From NCBI GenBank assembly GCA_028532985.1, contig JANCIK010000012.1, positions 2,232,001 to 2,296,000 of the forward strand: 64,000 nt of DNA, written 5' to 3'. The stretch is from Stropharia rugosoannulata (taxonomy: Eukaryota; Basidiomycota; Agaricomycetes; Agaricales; Strophariaceae). This document shows positions 1 to 11,100 of this stretch, in pieces. The first letter of the stretch is position 1. Each line of letters starts with the position of its first letter. Below the pieces are notes generated by a model that was not told where the DNA came from, searched no databases, and saw only the letters and a list, made by a program, of their open reading frames with translations. Position numbers and translations under genes: made by a program.

Positions 1-3000
1 AACCTTGATGTGATTCCAAGTGTGCGTGTATATGAAGACTGCATGATCGAACTCTGAGCGAGTGAAGCCAAGTTTACGGAGAACTTCACGCAGAAGGAGA
101 TACCACACACGCGAGGCTTGTTTAAGGCCATACAAGGACTTCTTCAACCGCCAGACGGAGGTGGAAGATGATGACGTAGACACAAAGCCAGCAGGACGTC
201 GCATGTAGATGACCTCAGAGAGATCACCCCAAAGGAAAGCCCTTGTTGCATCGAAGCAGTCAAGATGCCAGCCTTGGGAGATCGCGTAGACAGCGATGAT
301 GCGAACACTTACGGACTTGGCAACTGGCGCAAAGGTATCAGCATAATCGACCAAGGGTACCTGAGAGAAGCCTTGTGCAACAAGACGGCCTTTGGGCATG
401 GGTAGAGATCCGTCGTCTGAGAGCTTGAATTCAAACACCCAACGATTTCCAATAGCTCTACGACCCGCCGGGAGATCCTCCTCTTCATATACCCCCATGG
501 ACTTGAGCATGGAAAGCTCCTTGTCGACAACGGCTTGCCACTCATTAGCGTCAGTACGGGCCATCGCCTCACGATAGGTCGCAGGTGGAATTGACATATC
601 ATATGTGGGTGACAGAGGACTGCGCCGAACGTCACTGCGAATTGAGAGCATTGCAGTTTCACAGTAGGTGTCAATGTCGCGTGCCAGGTACTCCTCGGCA
701 TCGAGAGATAAAGCAGTAAAGTCACCGTGAAGAGACGGAACGGGTGCGTTGAATATTTCTGTGGAACAGAGGCCGACAAACGGATTGTCTGCATCGTCGC
801 CAGAAAATTCTGCTAATGGTGAAGGCGAATGCGTTTTGGCCCGATGTTCTTTCTGAGCATGAATAATGCTATCGTAGAATGTGCCTTTCTCTGTTCGACA
901 GCGCTCACGAGAAGAGGCGCGAAGCGGAGGGGGAGGCTGAGGAGCTGTAGAATCGGGCAGAGAAGATGATGAGGGATTCGACGGTGAAGGAGTGGGCGGT
1001 TGAATAGACAGAAGTGGAGTCGAATGCGCTGAAGATGGTGAAACCGAGTTGAAGTCATCTGGAAGAGTTTGCTGCGAATCAGTGGTAGCAGGAGCGGTTG
1101 ACGGAGATAGACGTTTGAGAACGGATGGAGAGAAGGGTAGAGAAGAATAGTCGATTGGTACAGTAGACGGAACGTGTAGAGCTTTGTAAGGGATGTTTTC
1201 GTCGAACATAACATTAGTGGAGTCAAAGAAGTGATTAGTTTTTAAGCAACGAACACGGTAACCACGGCCACCGGGAGGATAGCCCATGAATAGGCACTCC
1301 ACGGACTTAGCACCAAGTTTGGATTGCTATTCGAGAGGGACATGCGCGAAGCACCTCAGGCCCCAGACACGAAGATGAGCAAGATTGGGCTTGCGACCGT
1401 GCATTAGTTCGAACGGGGTGACTCCATCAGAGTTAGTTGTAGTGACATTGACGAGATACGCAGCTGTGAGGGCTGCTTCTCCCCAATAAGTGAGAGGAAG
1501 CTGCGCTGTAATGAGCATGGCAAGCATCCGTTCTTGCAAGGTTCGCATGATGCGCTCCGCTTCGCCATTCATCCAATGCTCCGTGCGTGGGGTGACATCT
1601 AAAAATATCCCTTCGGCTGTCAGATATTCGGAGAACTCGGCCTTCCACTCGGATCCACCGTCGCATCGGAATGTTTTAATGACAGCGCCTGTCTTTTTCT
1701 CCCACCTGGCCTTCAGAGCCTTGAACGCAATAAGGGTCTGCTCGGGTTCGCGACTGGCCAACAACTGAACGTTGACAATTTTCAGATTCGAGTCACGGAA
1801 GGCCACGAAGCAGGACTTATGATGAGGAGTGAGGACTGGGAATGGCCCACAAATGTCACCGACGATGCGCTCGAGAGGTCCAGGACGAGGTTGATCAATG
1901 GCGCTCTTTGGGTGAGGGTGATTTACATGCTTCGCTGTTATGCAAGGCTCACAAACAGGGAACGAACTGTTGACGATGGAGTTCGCATGTTGAAGAGCCT
2001 TGATAAGAAGACGAGTCGTACGTTCGCTGGGATGACCGAAGCGAAGATGCCAGAGCTCGACAGTCTCGGCTACCTTGGCGAACATGACACAGAGAGACGG
2101 CTCCTTCACAAGAGTCGACCTGAGAAAGGCGGCCGGAATGAACTGGAGCTGAAGCACGAAAAGACAGTTACCTGTCATGTTTCCTTCTGCAAGCGGAACA
2201 TCGTCCTTGTAGAGAGTGACTCGACCATCAAGGTCAAAGGATGGACGAATGCGTGCCTTGATCAGCTTACCAACGGAGACGAGATTAACTGCTCCAGTTG
2301 GAGAGTGCAGGGAGTTGTTGAAGCGCATGCGAATCGTTCGTCCATTGTAGGTGACATTGGCGACGCAGGTACCGCCCCCATAAGTGGTGAGTGTCCCGAG
2401 ATTGGCTGTGGTGACATTGCGCGCCTCTTGTTCACTGTATGAACAGAAGAAGTCCTTCGATTTGATCAAGTGCGACGAAGCGCCGGAGTCTAGCAAGGTG
2501 GAATCGGGGTTGAGGTGCGCTACGAGACTCGATTCTCCATCTAGGCTGACGATGGATACGCAGGATATTTCGCCAGAGTCTGAGTCTGAGGAAGTGGCAG
2601 CGGGAGCGGGCTTAGCAGTCACGGCAACGGAAGCAGATTCTCCGGATTTGCTCCCGCTGCTGCCCTTGGCGGCAGACTTGGCTTTCTTCTTAGACCTGAC
2701 CTTGAATCCTTCAGGAGCTTCGTTCTCCATTCCACCGCCAGGGGAGTAGCAGTGGGGTTTGTCATGCGAGTGGCCCCCACAGTTGTCGCACGGAATACCA
2801 TCTGGATTTTTGGAATGTTTGCGAATAGGACGACCACCGGATTCTTTCTGAGCGCTAGAATTGGCGCTCGCCAAGCCAGAATATTCCGATCCCGGAGTTG
2901 CCTTTTTTGGATCATCGGACTGCAGTCGATAGCATTCAAGAGTGATGCGCGAGATAATGCGATTCAAGAGTGTGTCCGGAGGAGCGGCGTCTCTGCCCTC

Positions 3001-3607
3001 AGCCTTGGCTTTGATCTCGGAATCAATGTGGTCCTGCATCAGCTGAATCATAAGCTGTTTGAAGTGAGGCCAGGCATTGACGGACGGAAGACCACGGACG
3101 ATCTGGTGCGCCATGTCAGTTTCGGGGAAGGGAACGCCCATGGCCAGAAGACGATCGCGTCCAGAGCGAAAGATACTGAGGTAGTTATCAATATCGCTAT
3201 AGTCCTTCAGTTTGAGAGACATTAACTGCTCCTTTAGATCAAACTGGGCTGTGACGTCGATGCGGGCATATTTGAGCTTCAATTCTTCCCATATAGTCCT
3301 GACGGGAGTATCATCGTTAAGGGTGATATTGTCGTACGTGACTCGCGAGTCGGCGGGTGATGATTCCGCGCGCGCGATGATCGCCCTTCCACCAGGCCAT
3401 GAAGGCAGCGCGAACGGCTGCATCTGAATTGTCCGTCAAAGCCGCAGGCTGTGGGATTCTCGGATGAATGGCAAGGTGGTTGTCACTTCCCTCCACATGA
3501 CCCCAAAGTCCTTCGTCGACGAGGACCTGAGAAATGTACCTTTTCCACTCGGGGTAGGAGGCGGCACTGTCAAGCTTCGGAACATGACTGAGTTTTATTG
3601 TAGACAT
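1..3607 (-). pseudogene. copia Gag-Pol polyprotein, broken, partial
   Basis: The product would be the structural and enzymatic polyprotein of a copia retrotransposon. Translation begins at 3607 with a Gag region; the zinc knuckle has CDNCGGHSHDKPHC, followed by the protease motif LLDSGASSHL, the GAG-pre-integrase segment WHLRFGHPS, an integrase core, and a reverse transcriptase with AIGNRWVFEFK and LYGLKQASRVW that leaves the window still open. Two breaks are visible. The frame changes between about 3317 and 3423 within Gag, consistent with a 1-base indel. An in-frame TAG lies at 1327-1329 in the integrase C-terminal region; after it the frame stays open to position 1. The breaks are few, so inactivation is recent, or one of them is a sequencing error. 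Confidence 0.92.
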
Positions 3608-3658
3608 TGAAAGGTGAGTCTCGGATGTTCTCGTGTACGCTGGTTCAGTAGTCGCCTA

Positions 3659-3672
3659 CAGGGCTCATAACC
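3659..3672 (-). promoter_or_regulatory. copia primer-binding site, half-tRNA(iMet) type
   Basis: Immediately inside the 5' LTR the plus strand reads CAGGGCTCATAACC, which matches the anticodon arm and loop of eukaryotic initiator tRNA-Met (anticodon CAT). The element RNA would therefore pair with the middle of the tRNA rather than its 3' CCA end. Drosophila copia is known to be primed by a 5' half of tRNA-iMet cut in the anticodon loop, and this site has the same design. Confidence 0.75.
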
Positions 3673-4051
3673 TGTGAAAACTAGTTTCTCGTAAGTACTT
3701 GGAACTCAGCGTTGAGAAGAACGACTAATGTATTTATTACCTAGTTTCTCGTAAGTACTTGGAACTAGATAATCAAGTTAGTACGTAGTGTGTACGTGAA
3801 TGAATGAAATAGTCACCTCAGCGTTGAGAAGAACGACTGAGGGACTGTGAAGTGAATGTGAGTGATAAATAGTATGTACGAAGATATGCGTTGAACGGAT
3901 AAGGGAATCGTGAGCATGTGCGCAGAGCGCAATGTATCAGAGAATACGTAGTGACGTGACTGGCGCTACGAAGATGCGTAAGCGAGACAGCAATTAGAAG
4001 GCAAAGAGCGATAAAGGAAAGAGCGATAAAGGCAAACGATTTACTTCAACA
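3673..4051 (-). repeat. copia 5' LTR, 379 bp
   Basis: Read on the minus strand it begins TGTTGAAGTAAATCG and ends TTTTCACA, giving canonical TG...CA termini, with the primer-binding site directly adjacent. It holds two internal direct repeats: CTAGTTTCTCGTAAGTACTT (plus strand, near 3680 and 3742) and CAGCGTTGAGAAGAACGACT (near 3708 and 3819). The 3' LTR lies outside the window, so the boundaries rest on termini, PBS and the junction with gypsy A. Confidence 0.85.
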
Positions 4052-4705
4052 TGTTTAGCTTTTGTTAGGGTCTTTACTGTGAAGTGTATTGTGAATCATA
4101 GAAGTTTTGGATAGCTTCTGGCCACCGGGTCATTTGGAGAGCTCAGCGGGGAGTCAGTGCAACCGTGTACGAAAACTCGCGCTGTAGTGTTTTGTGAATT
4201 GAGACTGCACCACCGGGTGAACAAGGTTCTGGATAGCCTCAGCGGAATAGGACTTTGGACAGTCCCAGCGGAACGACTTTGGATAGTCAGCGGAGCGAGG
4301 CACAATTGGGAATACCAGCTTGTGTGAGCATCTGCATCGGTCACTGGACCTCAAACCCACTCAGCGGAATAAGCCCCGCGGAGCCACCATCAAAACTATA
4401 CATTACTATCGATACCCTGCGCTCAGCAGAGGTCGCCCAGACATTAATCTGAGACTTCTAGAATTAAACCCCTCCTTAAAAACGAACTTGCAGGCACTGT
4501 ACAGCAGACATCCATCTGGACAGAACTTACGAGACTCTCAAACATCACAGTCTGCTCAGCGGAGAGGACCAGGAGAAGCGTAGACATCTATAATCCGTTT
4601 AGCTGAAGAGCGTCGCTCGATCTAAGGGATAGGATCTCGCTCCGCTGGGGTTGTGTGTGTTTGTGTTTCTTGTGATTCGAGTCTAGCCCCGCGGCAGAAC
4701 TCTCA
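4052..4705 (+). repeat. gypsy A 5' LTR, 3' portion only
   Basis: This 654-bp stretch corresponds base for base to 19968-20621 with one substitution. It ends CTCTCA directly before the primer-binding site. The missing first 764 bp (equivalent to 19204-19967) should lie left of the copia insertion, outside the window. It contains seven copies of CAGCGG or its complement. Confidence 0.92.
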
Positions 4706-4725
4706 TCTGGAGCCCACCGCGAGGG
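4706..4725 (+). promoter_or_regulatory. gypsy A primer-binding site
   Basis: TCTGGAGCCCACCGCGAGGG follows the LTR end. The same 20 bases occur at the LTR edge of gypsy C (26943-26962, minus strand), the best evidence that this is a functional primer-binding site. After a two-base TC spacer, TGG matches the complement of a tRNA CCA end; I could not assign the tRNA. Confidence 0.8.
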
Positions 4726-4748
4726 ATAGGTTCAGAAATCTCATGTAG

Positions 4749-6839
4749 TGTTTCGGGGACCACGGCTTAGCGCCTATTACAAAACATTTCAAAATTTCAA
4801 ATACAACGGGGACGAGTAACAAGCGAGGCAAATTTCCTGCACCATCGTCGCTAGCAGAACCAGCGGAGGCTAGACCATCATTTGGTATATTGCCTCCAAG
4901 CGGGCGATCGACTAGGAGCAAAAAAGGCGCTGAGCTTGTGGAACCATTGGTGATTACACCTACTCGAGATAGAAAAGCGAAGAGGAAAGCAAGGGAAGAG
5001 GCGTGGCTACAGATAGAAATGCAGGATCTTGCTCAGCGCGTACCAGGAGCGCTTACAGAGAGTGACTCAGAGCGGGAGGACGGGCCCAGCGGATTCTGGG
5101 GACCGCCTTCTGGAATTGAAACAGACGACCGCTCAGCGGACGGAGACATTACGCTTGAAGTTGCACCATTTGGCTCATCAGATAGCCAAGCTACTCAAGA
5201 CACACCTCCTCCGTTTTCGGAAGTATTCGAGACTGCTAAGAGATCCGCTCAGCGGACGACAGATAATAGTGAGAGTGAGGCCGAGCGCGTGGCCAGAGAT
5301 ATATTTGAAGGAGAATTGTCAGACCTTTCCACAAGTGAACACGAACCGCCCCCTGAAATTATCACCATGCCTAAGGAAACATCTATGCCTGTGCGCGGAG
5401 CGCGCGGTGCACCAAGCTTCGACCCCTCCGCTGAGCGTGATGAACTCCCACGCTACTTCGAGGACTTAGAGGACTGGTTCAAGCGCGCTGAGGTGACGGA
5501 GGATGATGAGAGGAGAGGCTATGTAATCAAATATGTACCCATGCAGACAGTGGAGGAGTGGAAGAATTTACCAGGCTATGACACCAAGAGTTACGCTGAG
5601 CTGAAGAAGATGATCCTCAATGAATATCCTGAGGTGATCAGTATTCAGACGGGGTCCATCGCGCGCCTAAAGAAGCTGTGCAAGGAGAACCAGCGCATCT
5701 CGGAGGAAGACCTCCAGGTGCTGTTGGACTTCAAGCGGGCATTCTTAGCGGAGGCAGCAAAGTTGACCAAGGCGCCTACCTTGCTGGCCAATCATACGCT
5801 GGTGACCTACTTCACCAACAGTCTCACAGCGGGGTTCAGGGAGAGGTTGTTTAACAAGCTGGATATTGACTACACTACGAGAACGTCGTTTGACAAGTAC
5901 CTAAAGGAACGCAATATACCCTTTACGGCGCCGGCGGGGATTCAGGTGGAAGCGCGGACTGAGGACATGTATCCGCTGAAGCAGGTGGCGGAAATGGCAG
6001 AGCAGATGGCGCGCACCAAGAACCCTAGTACTTCGCTCAGCTTGAGTCGAGACTCAGCGGACGGGCTCATGCCTGTGCCTGCCATCAAAACCGAGTCAGC
6101 GGAGGTGCATACGCTGCGCGGGGAGATTGAGGACTTGAAGGGTTTTGTAGCGTCGTTTAAAGATACGTTGTCGCTGGTAGAAAAGACGGTGTCGAAGTCA
6201 AAAGAGACCAATAAGAAGGAGTTGGAAGATATTCTGCGCAATGTAATGTCGTCGCGGGCAGCGCCTGTCGCTGCGCCAGTCCAGCCAGCAGTACCTATGA
6301 TGCCAATGGGAGGACCAGGTTTCAGCGGAGCGCCGCCGCGTCCGTTTCAATACCAACAGCGACCTGAACCGAGGTGCTTCTATTGTAAACAGACGGGACA
6401 CATCATAGCGGAGTGTATTGTGAGGCAACAGGATCTGTCCGCTGGGAAGATAATCATTATGGAAGCTGGAAGGCTCCAGCTGCCAGATGGATCGTCATTA
6501 CCTTGGGACCCTTCGCGTGCTATCAAAGAACGTGTAGACGAGTGGCATAAGAAGAATGGGCCGCCAGCGCAGCAGACCTACATGGCGCCGGTACACCCAG
6601 CGTACATGGGCACTCCGCCGAGCATGGTGTACGCCCAGGTCTACCAACCAGTCAGCTCTCTCGATGAGACTTATGAAGAGCAAATTCGAACGCTGCAGCA
6701 GGAGCTGGACAGTCGGAAGGCGTTTTTAAAAGAGCGCTCAGCGGTCAAGACGCCAGAGGAGGTGATAGAGGAGCAGCGGCAGCTGATCGCGACTATGAAA
6801 GCAGAGCGGGATGCAGCGCTGAGCCAGGGTTTCGATTGA
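4749..6839 (+). CDS. gag: gypsy A Gag (capsid/nucleocapsid)
   Basis: Gag would form the intracellular particle that packages element RNA. The frame is open from 4749 to the TGA at 6837-6839. There is no ATG in frame until 5016, so the true start is uncertain: 5016, a non-AUG codon upstream, or a spliced leader. The Ser/Glu-rich N-terminus is followed by a helical capsid-like region beginning near APSFDPSAERDELP, shared with gypsy C Gag (APSFDSEKPEELL). A CCHC zinc knuckle follows (CFYCKQTGHIIAEC), then the LPDG...LPW segment also seen in C, and a coiled-coil C-terminus. Many Ser-Ala-Glu/Asp triplets come from the CAGCGGA motif read in one frame. Confidence 0.88.
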   Translation, partial: CFGDHGLAPITKHFKISNTTGTSNKRGKFPAPSSLAEPAEARPSFGILPPSGRSTRSKKGAELVEPLVITPTRDRKAKRKAREEAWLQIEMQDLAQRVPGALTESDSEREDGPSGFWGPPSGIETDDRSADGDITLEVAPFGSSDSQATQDTPPPFSEVFETAKRSAQRTTDNSESEAERVARDIFEGELSDLSTSEHEPPPEIITMPKETSMPVRGARGAPSFDPSAERDELPRYFEDLEDWFKRAEVTEDDERRGYVIKYVPMQTVEEWKNLPGYDTKSYAELKKMILNEYPEVISIQTGSIARLKKLCKENQRISEEDLQVLLDFKRAFLAEAAKLTKAPTLLANHTLVTYFTNSLTAGFRERLFNKLDIDYTTRTSFDKYLKERNIPFTAPAGIQVEARTEDMYPLKQVAEMAEQMARTKNPSTSLSLSRDSADGLMPVPAIKTESAEVHTLRGEIEDLKGFVASFKDTLSLVEKTVSKSKETNKKELEDILRNVMSSRAAPVAAPVQPAVPMMPMGGPGFSGAPPRPFQYQQRPEPRCFYCKQTGHIIAECIVRQQDLSAGKIIIMEAGRLQLPDGSSLPWDPSRAIKERVDEWHKKNGPPAQQTYMAPVHPAYMGTPPSMVYAQVYQPVSSLDETYEEQIRTLQQELDSRKAFLKERSAVKTPEEVIEEQRQLIATMKAERDAALSQGFD

Positions 6840-6844
6840 GTCTG

Positions 6845-8113
6845 ATGAAGGGAAGCACGGGCAGAGTTCAGCATAGTGGCTCTGATAAACCCAAGAACCC
6901 GGAAGACGTAAATAAGAAGCTACCAGTAAGAAGCACACCAAGGACAACTATCGAGGAGGTCGACAGCGGAGATGAGGAAGAGTTCATAGAGGAGATCAGT
7001 AGACAGGCGCCCAGTGGAGCGGAGAAAAAGAAAGTAAGCTTTGCAGCGCCAGCGCAGAAAGTTGGGGAGAATAAAAAGCCAGCGCAGGTACCGTATGTAA
7101 TGGTTCCTCCGCTGCACGTACCAGAAAAGAGTCGGCCGCCTGTAAGAGAGGCGCCGATGCCAGTGCTAGAGAAGAGGAAGCCAGCATATAAGTTGCGCGC
7201 GGCCATTGAGGATGAGGTGCAAGCGGACGAAGTCCTTAAGCGTTTAGAGAGCCAGAAAATAGAGATCACTCAAGGACAATTATTGGGGATCTCTACAGCG
7301 GGGTTTAGGAGGAAGTTTGTCGAGCGTATCATACCGCGCAAGGTTCCGCTGGATGTAAATACCATGCGGGTTTTGCAGCTGGATTATGAGGCAGAGGAGT
7401 GGGAGATGGACGAGGCCATCGCCCAGCTAAATCAGGAGAACGAAGAAGAAGAGTTCATGCGGATGGACGAGCTCCCAGCGGCGACATTCCTCACTTGCAC
7501 GGAGGAGCGCGGTGGCTTACAACCCGGCACAATAATCATGGAGGATCCTTATGAGCAATACATCTCGACGTTACAACCGGGCGAAAAGCCAAAGGGATTA
7601 ATTGTGGCACGAGAGTCGCACCATCTTAAGGCGGTATTTCCGCTGATCAATGGGAAAGGCCGTGCAGAGACTCTGCTCGACAGCGGATCGCAAATAGTGT
7701 CCATGGCGCAAGATACCGCGGAGCGACTAGGCTTAAGCTGGGATCCTGACTTTACCATTAGGATGCAGAGCGCTAACAAACAGGTCGAGTCGACTAAGGG
7801 TTTAGCGCGGAATGTACCTTTTGTGTTCAGCAGACTGACAGTGTACCTACAAGTGCACGTTATCAGCGCGGCTGCCTATGAGGTTCTGTTGGGGAAGCCG
7901 TTTGAGATTCTCACTGAAAGCAATGTGAAGACGCGCGGGGATGGCACAGTGGAACTTACGCTGACGGACCCAAACACTCAGCGGAAGCTAGTGGTACCCA
8001 CGTATAATCGAGGGTGCGGGCCGAAGATACTTCAGCGGGAACCAGATGTGCAGGACTCCAGCGCAGCGGGGGAGCCGCACGCCGACCAGGATTTTCAGTC
8101 CTCGATGATTTGA
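6845..8113 (+). CDS. gypsy A protease ORF
   Basis: This ORF encodes a retropepsin-type aspartic protease that would process the polyproteins. The catalytic motif LLDSGSQIVSM lies in the C-terminal half, followed by a conserved retropepsin-like block ending in LLGKPFEI. The first ATG at 6845 overlaps a second in-frame gag stop as TGATG (6843-6847), just after the gag TGA at 6837. The ORF ends TGA at 8111-8113, overlapping the pol ATG as TGATG. The acidic, proline-containing N-terminal 250 residues have no domain I recognise. A separate protease ORF is unusual; most gypsy elements fuse protease to Gag or Pol. Confidence 0.85.
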   Translation: MKGSTGRVQHSGSDKPKNPEDVNKKLPVRSTPRTTIEEVDSGDEEEFIEEISRQAPSGAEKKKVSFAAPAQKVGENKKPAQVPYVMVPPLHVPEKSRPPVREAPMPVLEKRKPAYKLRAAIEDEVQADEVLKRLESQKIEITQGQLLGISTAGFRRKFVERIIPRKVPLDVNTMRVLQLDYEAEEWEMDEAIAQLNQENEEEEFMRMDELPAATFLTCTEERGGLQPGTIIMEDPYEQYISTLQPGEKPKGLIVARESHHLKAVFPLINGKGRAETLLDSGSQIVSMAQDTAERLGLSWDPDFTIRMQSANKQVESTKGLARNVPFVFSRLTVYLQVHVISAAAYEVLLGKPFEILTESNVKTRGDGTVELTLTDPNTQRKLVVPTYNRGCGPKILQREPDVQDSSAAGEPHADQDFQSSMI

Positions 8114-11100
8114 TGCATCAAGGAGAGGTCGCGTTAATGTTCGAGCGGGATGATAGGACTGGAAAGATAGAGATAGCGGGGTATGCATTGCCAAAGAAGG
8201 GAGGGAGATTTGGCTCCGCTGAGCTGAGAGATGTGTACATGGCTCAAGCTGTGCACGAGGCTAAGATGGAGGATAAAGAGAAAGCATCAATTTATAAGTA
8301 CTTTCAGCAAAAGGAATGGCGAGAAAAAGAGACGGTGAAAGGAGAGCCTAGGGGGCAATTCCGCTCAGCGGACCCCGAGCAAGGCCAGTCAGCGCGGAAA
8401 GGAGTAACTAGAAAGCGGTTAAGTGGTAAGAATGCCACTACCATAACCGTCTTTGCAGGAAAGAAATATAAGCCGGTCGCTGACAAGGTCAGGCCCGTTT
8501 ATCAAGAGCTACCAGAGAAATTCAGGATAGTGAGAGAAATAAAGGGAGATCCGCTGAAAGAAATGCCTCCGCTGACGGTACACCCACCAGAGTTTGTACC
8601 CACGGGAAGGTACACAGCGGAGCGGAAGGAGGAAATAGATAAAGCGCACGGAGGAGATTTCCTGTGGCCAGAGGAGCGCAAGCTAGTACATCAGGTGTTC
8701 ATGCAGCAGAACGAGGCATTCGCGTGGGATGACACGGAAAAGGGGAGGTTTAGAACAGACTTCTTCCCGCCGGTGGATATTCCAACGGTAGAACATACGC
8801 CGTGGGTACTGAAAAATATACCCATTCCGCCAGGCATGTATGAGCGGGTGTGCGAGTTCATCGCTACTAAGATCCGCGCTGGGACTTATGAACCATCCAG
8901 TTCATCATACCGGTCGCGCTGGTTCACAGTAACGAAGAAAGACGGGGTGTCCTTTAGAATAGTACACAGCTTAGAGCCGCTGAACGCTGTTACCATCGCA
9001 CACTCAGGATTGCCACTGGCAGCGGAGAGTTTGGCAGAACACTTCGCTGGGCGTGCGTGTGGCGGAATACTGGACTTGTATGTAGGCTACGACGAGCGGC
9101 TCTTAGCGGAGTCGTCTCGCGACCTAACAACATTCCAGACACCGTTTGGTGCGCTCCGCTTAGTGACCTTGCCAATGGGTTGGACCAATTCTGTACCCAT
9201 CTTCCATGAAGATGTAACTTATATTCTCCGCGATGAAATACCAGACGTCACGGAACCGTACATTGACGATGTGCCTATCCGCGGACCAAAGACACGGTAT
9301 GAATTAGAGGATGGAGGGTATGAGACGATTCCAGAGAACAGCAGAATCAGGCGTTTTGTGTGGGAACACATGCAGAATGTGAATAGGATAGTTCAGCAGA
9401 TGAAGTACTCAGGAGGGACTTTCAGCGGAAAGAAATCCATATTGTGTGCAGCGGAGATTGTAGTGGTGGGACACTTATGTACCTACGAGGGTCGAAAGCC
9501 AGCGCCAGATAAAGTACATGCTATCCTCAACTGGGGGCCGTGTAAGAATGTCAGCAATGTGTGCGCCTTCATGGGTACGATGGGGCTCCTGCGTATTTAC
9601 ATCTCAGACTATGCTAAGCGAGCGGAGCACATACAGCGATTGTTGCGTGGGAAAGAACCCTTCGAGTGGGGGCCAGCGCAGCAAGCCAGTATGGACGCAC
9701 TGAAGGATGGAGCGCGGAACGCACACTGTGTTAAGCCGCTGGACTATACACTGCCAGGACCAATCACGCTGGCAGTAGATACGTCTTGGCGCGCTGTAGG
9801 ATTTTATATCTACCAGCAAGATCCGCTGAACGCGAAGAAGTGCGTGTACACCCGCTTTGGGTCAATTCTGTTAACTGAGAGGGAACAGCGGTTCTCACAA
9901 CCAAAGAGAGAGCTATACGGGCTATTGCGAGCGCTGCAGGCGTGCTATTACTGGCTCATCGGAGCGCGGAAGCTGGTAGTGGAGATGGACGCCAAATATC
10001 TCAAAGGGATGTTGGATAATCCAGGCATGGGACCTAACGCTACCATTAACTGCTGGATAGACAAGATCCTTATGTACCACTTTCAGCTGAAGCATGTAGC
10101 AGGCAAAACGTTTGGCGCGGACGGTCTGTCGCGACGAGAAGGACAGCCAGGAGATGAAGAGTATGAGCACTCAGCGGAGGATGATGACCAAGAAGTAGGT
10201 CCGCTGGAGTACGAGAAAGTGTATGAAGAGGATCCCGATCCGCTGAGTTTAGAAGAGTTCAAGGACCAGATTGACGACCGCGGAGGGTATCTACAAGCTG
10301 GATTCCTCAACGAGTTGTTTGATGGTCCCGCTGAACCAGCTAGAGCGGAGGCACATTCGGTGGACTGCTTCCAGTTAGAACTGGAGCGGGCCAGAAAAGA
10401 GACGAGAGAAGAACAGCGGACAGTGCGTAACTTACTACAGACAGAGGAGGTGTCGCCCGCTCAGCGGGCATACTTAGAGAAATTTGTTCTGGCACATGTA
10501 ATTCCAGAGTCGAAGATAGATGAGTTGGAAGACGAAGAGTACGATGAGCGGAACAGAACATCAGCGGGGAAGGACATGGATGATAAGCTGCCAATGATAA
10601 GGTATTGGCTGCAAAATCCCAGTACAAGACCCAAGGATATGAGCGAGCGGGAGTATCAGAATTTCATCCGCAACACACGAAACTTCTTCTTAGACAAGGA
10701 TGGACGGATGTACCGGCGCTCAGTGGACGAGGCACATAAGCTGGTAGTTGATCCCGCTCAGCGGACGCGCATGTTGCGCGCCGCGCATGACAGTTTGGGG
10801 CACAGAGGCGCATACGCCACACGCAAACTGCTAATGGAGCGCTTCTGGTGGCCAGAGCTGGAGCGGGATGTCTACTGGTATGTCAAGACATGCCATGTGT
10901 GTCAGCTGAGGCAAAAGACGATTATCCAGATTCCGCGGACGGAGACACATACGCCTTCCATCTTCCAGCAGCTACACGCGGACACTATGCACATGTCACC
11001 TGCCTCGAATGGGTATAACTACATAGTGCACGGACGGTGTGCGCTGAGCTCATGGGTGGAAGGTCGTCCGCTGAAGAAAGAGAACGCAAGGGCAATAGCG

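Larger units (their letters stand above)
1..4051 (-). mobile_element. Ty1/copia LTR retrotransposon, truncated by the window edge
   Basis: The element reads on the minus strand from its 5' LTR (3673-4051) through a primer-binding site, gag, protease, integrase and the first part of reverse transcriptase, which leaves the window at position 1. The order protease-integrase-RT places it in Ty1/copia. Its LTR directly abuts 4052, where the gypsy A LTR resumes at the base equivalent to 19968, so it inserted into that LTR. The expected 5-bp target duplication would be TGTTT at 4052-4056, with the partner copy left of the window. Unlike its host element it has almost no CAGCGG motifs (two seen in 4 kb). 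Confidence 0.93.

Noticed and set aside
1819..2442. 207-codon plus-strand frame in the copia element
   Set aside because: It is the shadow of the minus-strand polyprotein and has no domain.
3659..3672. tRNA-Met gene fragment
   Set aside because: Only the anticodon arm matches, exactly at the LTR border; this is a primer-binding site rather than a tRNA gene.
4096..4583. Open frames inside the gypsy A LTR, repeated at 20012-20499
   Set aside because: They duplicate because the LTRs are duplicates, overlap in several frames on both strands, and the one base difference changes residues without sign of selection.
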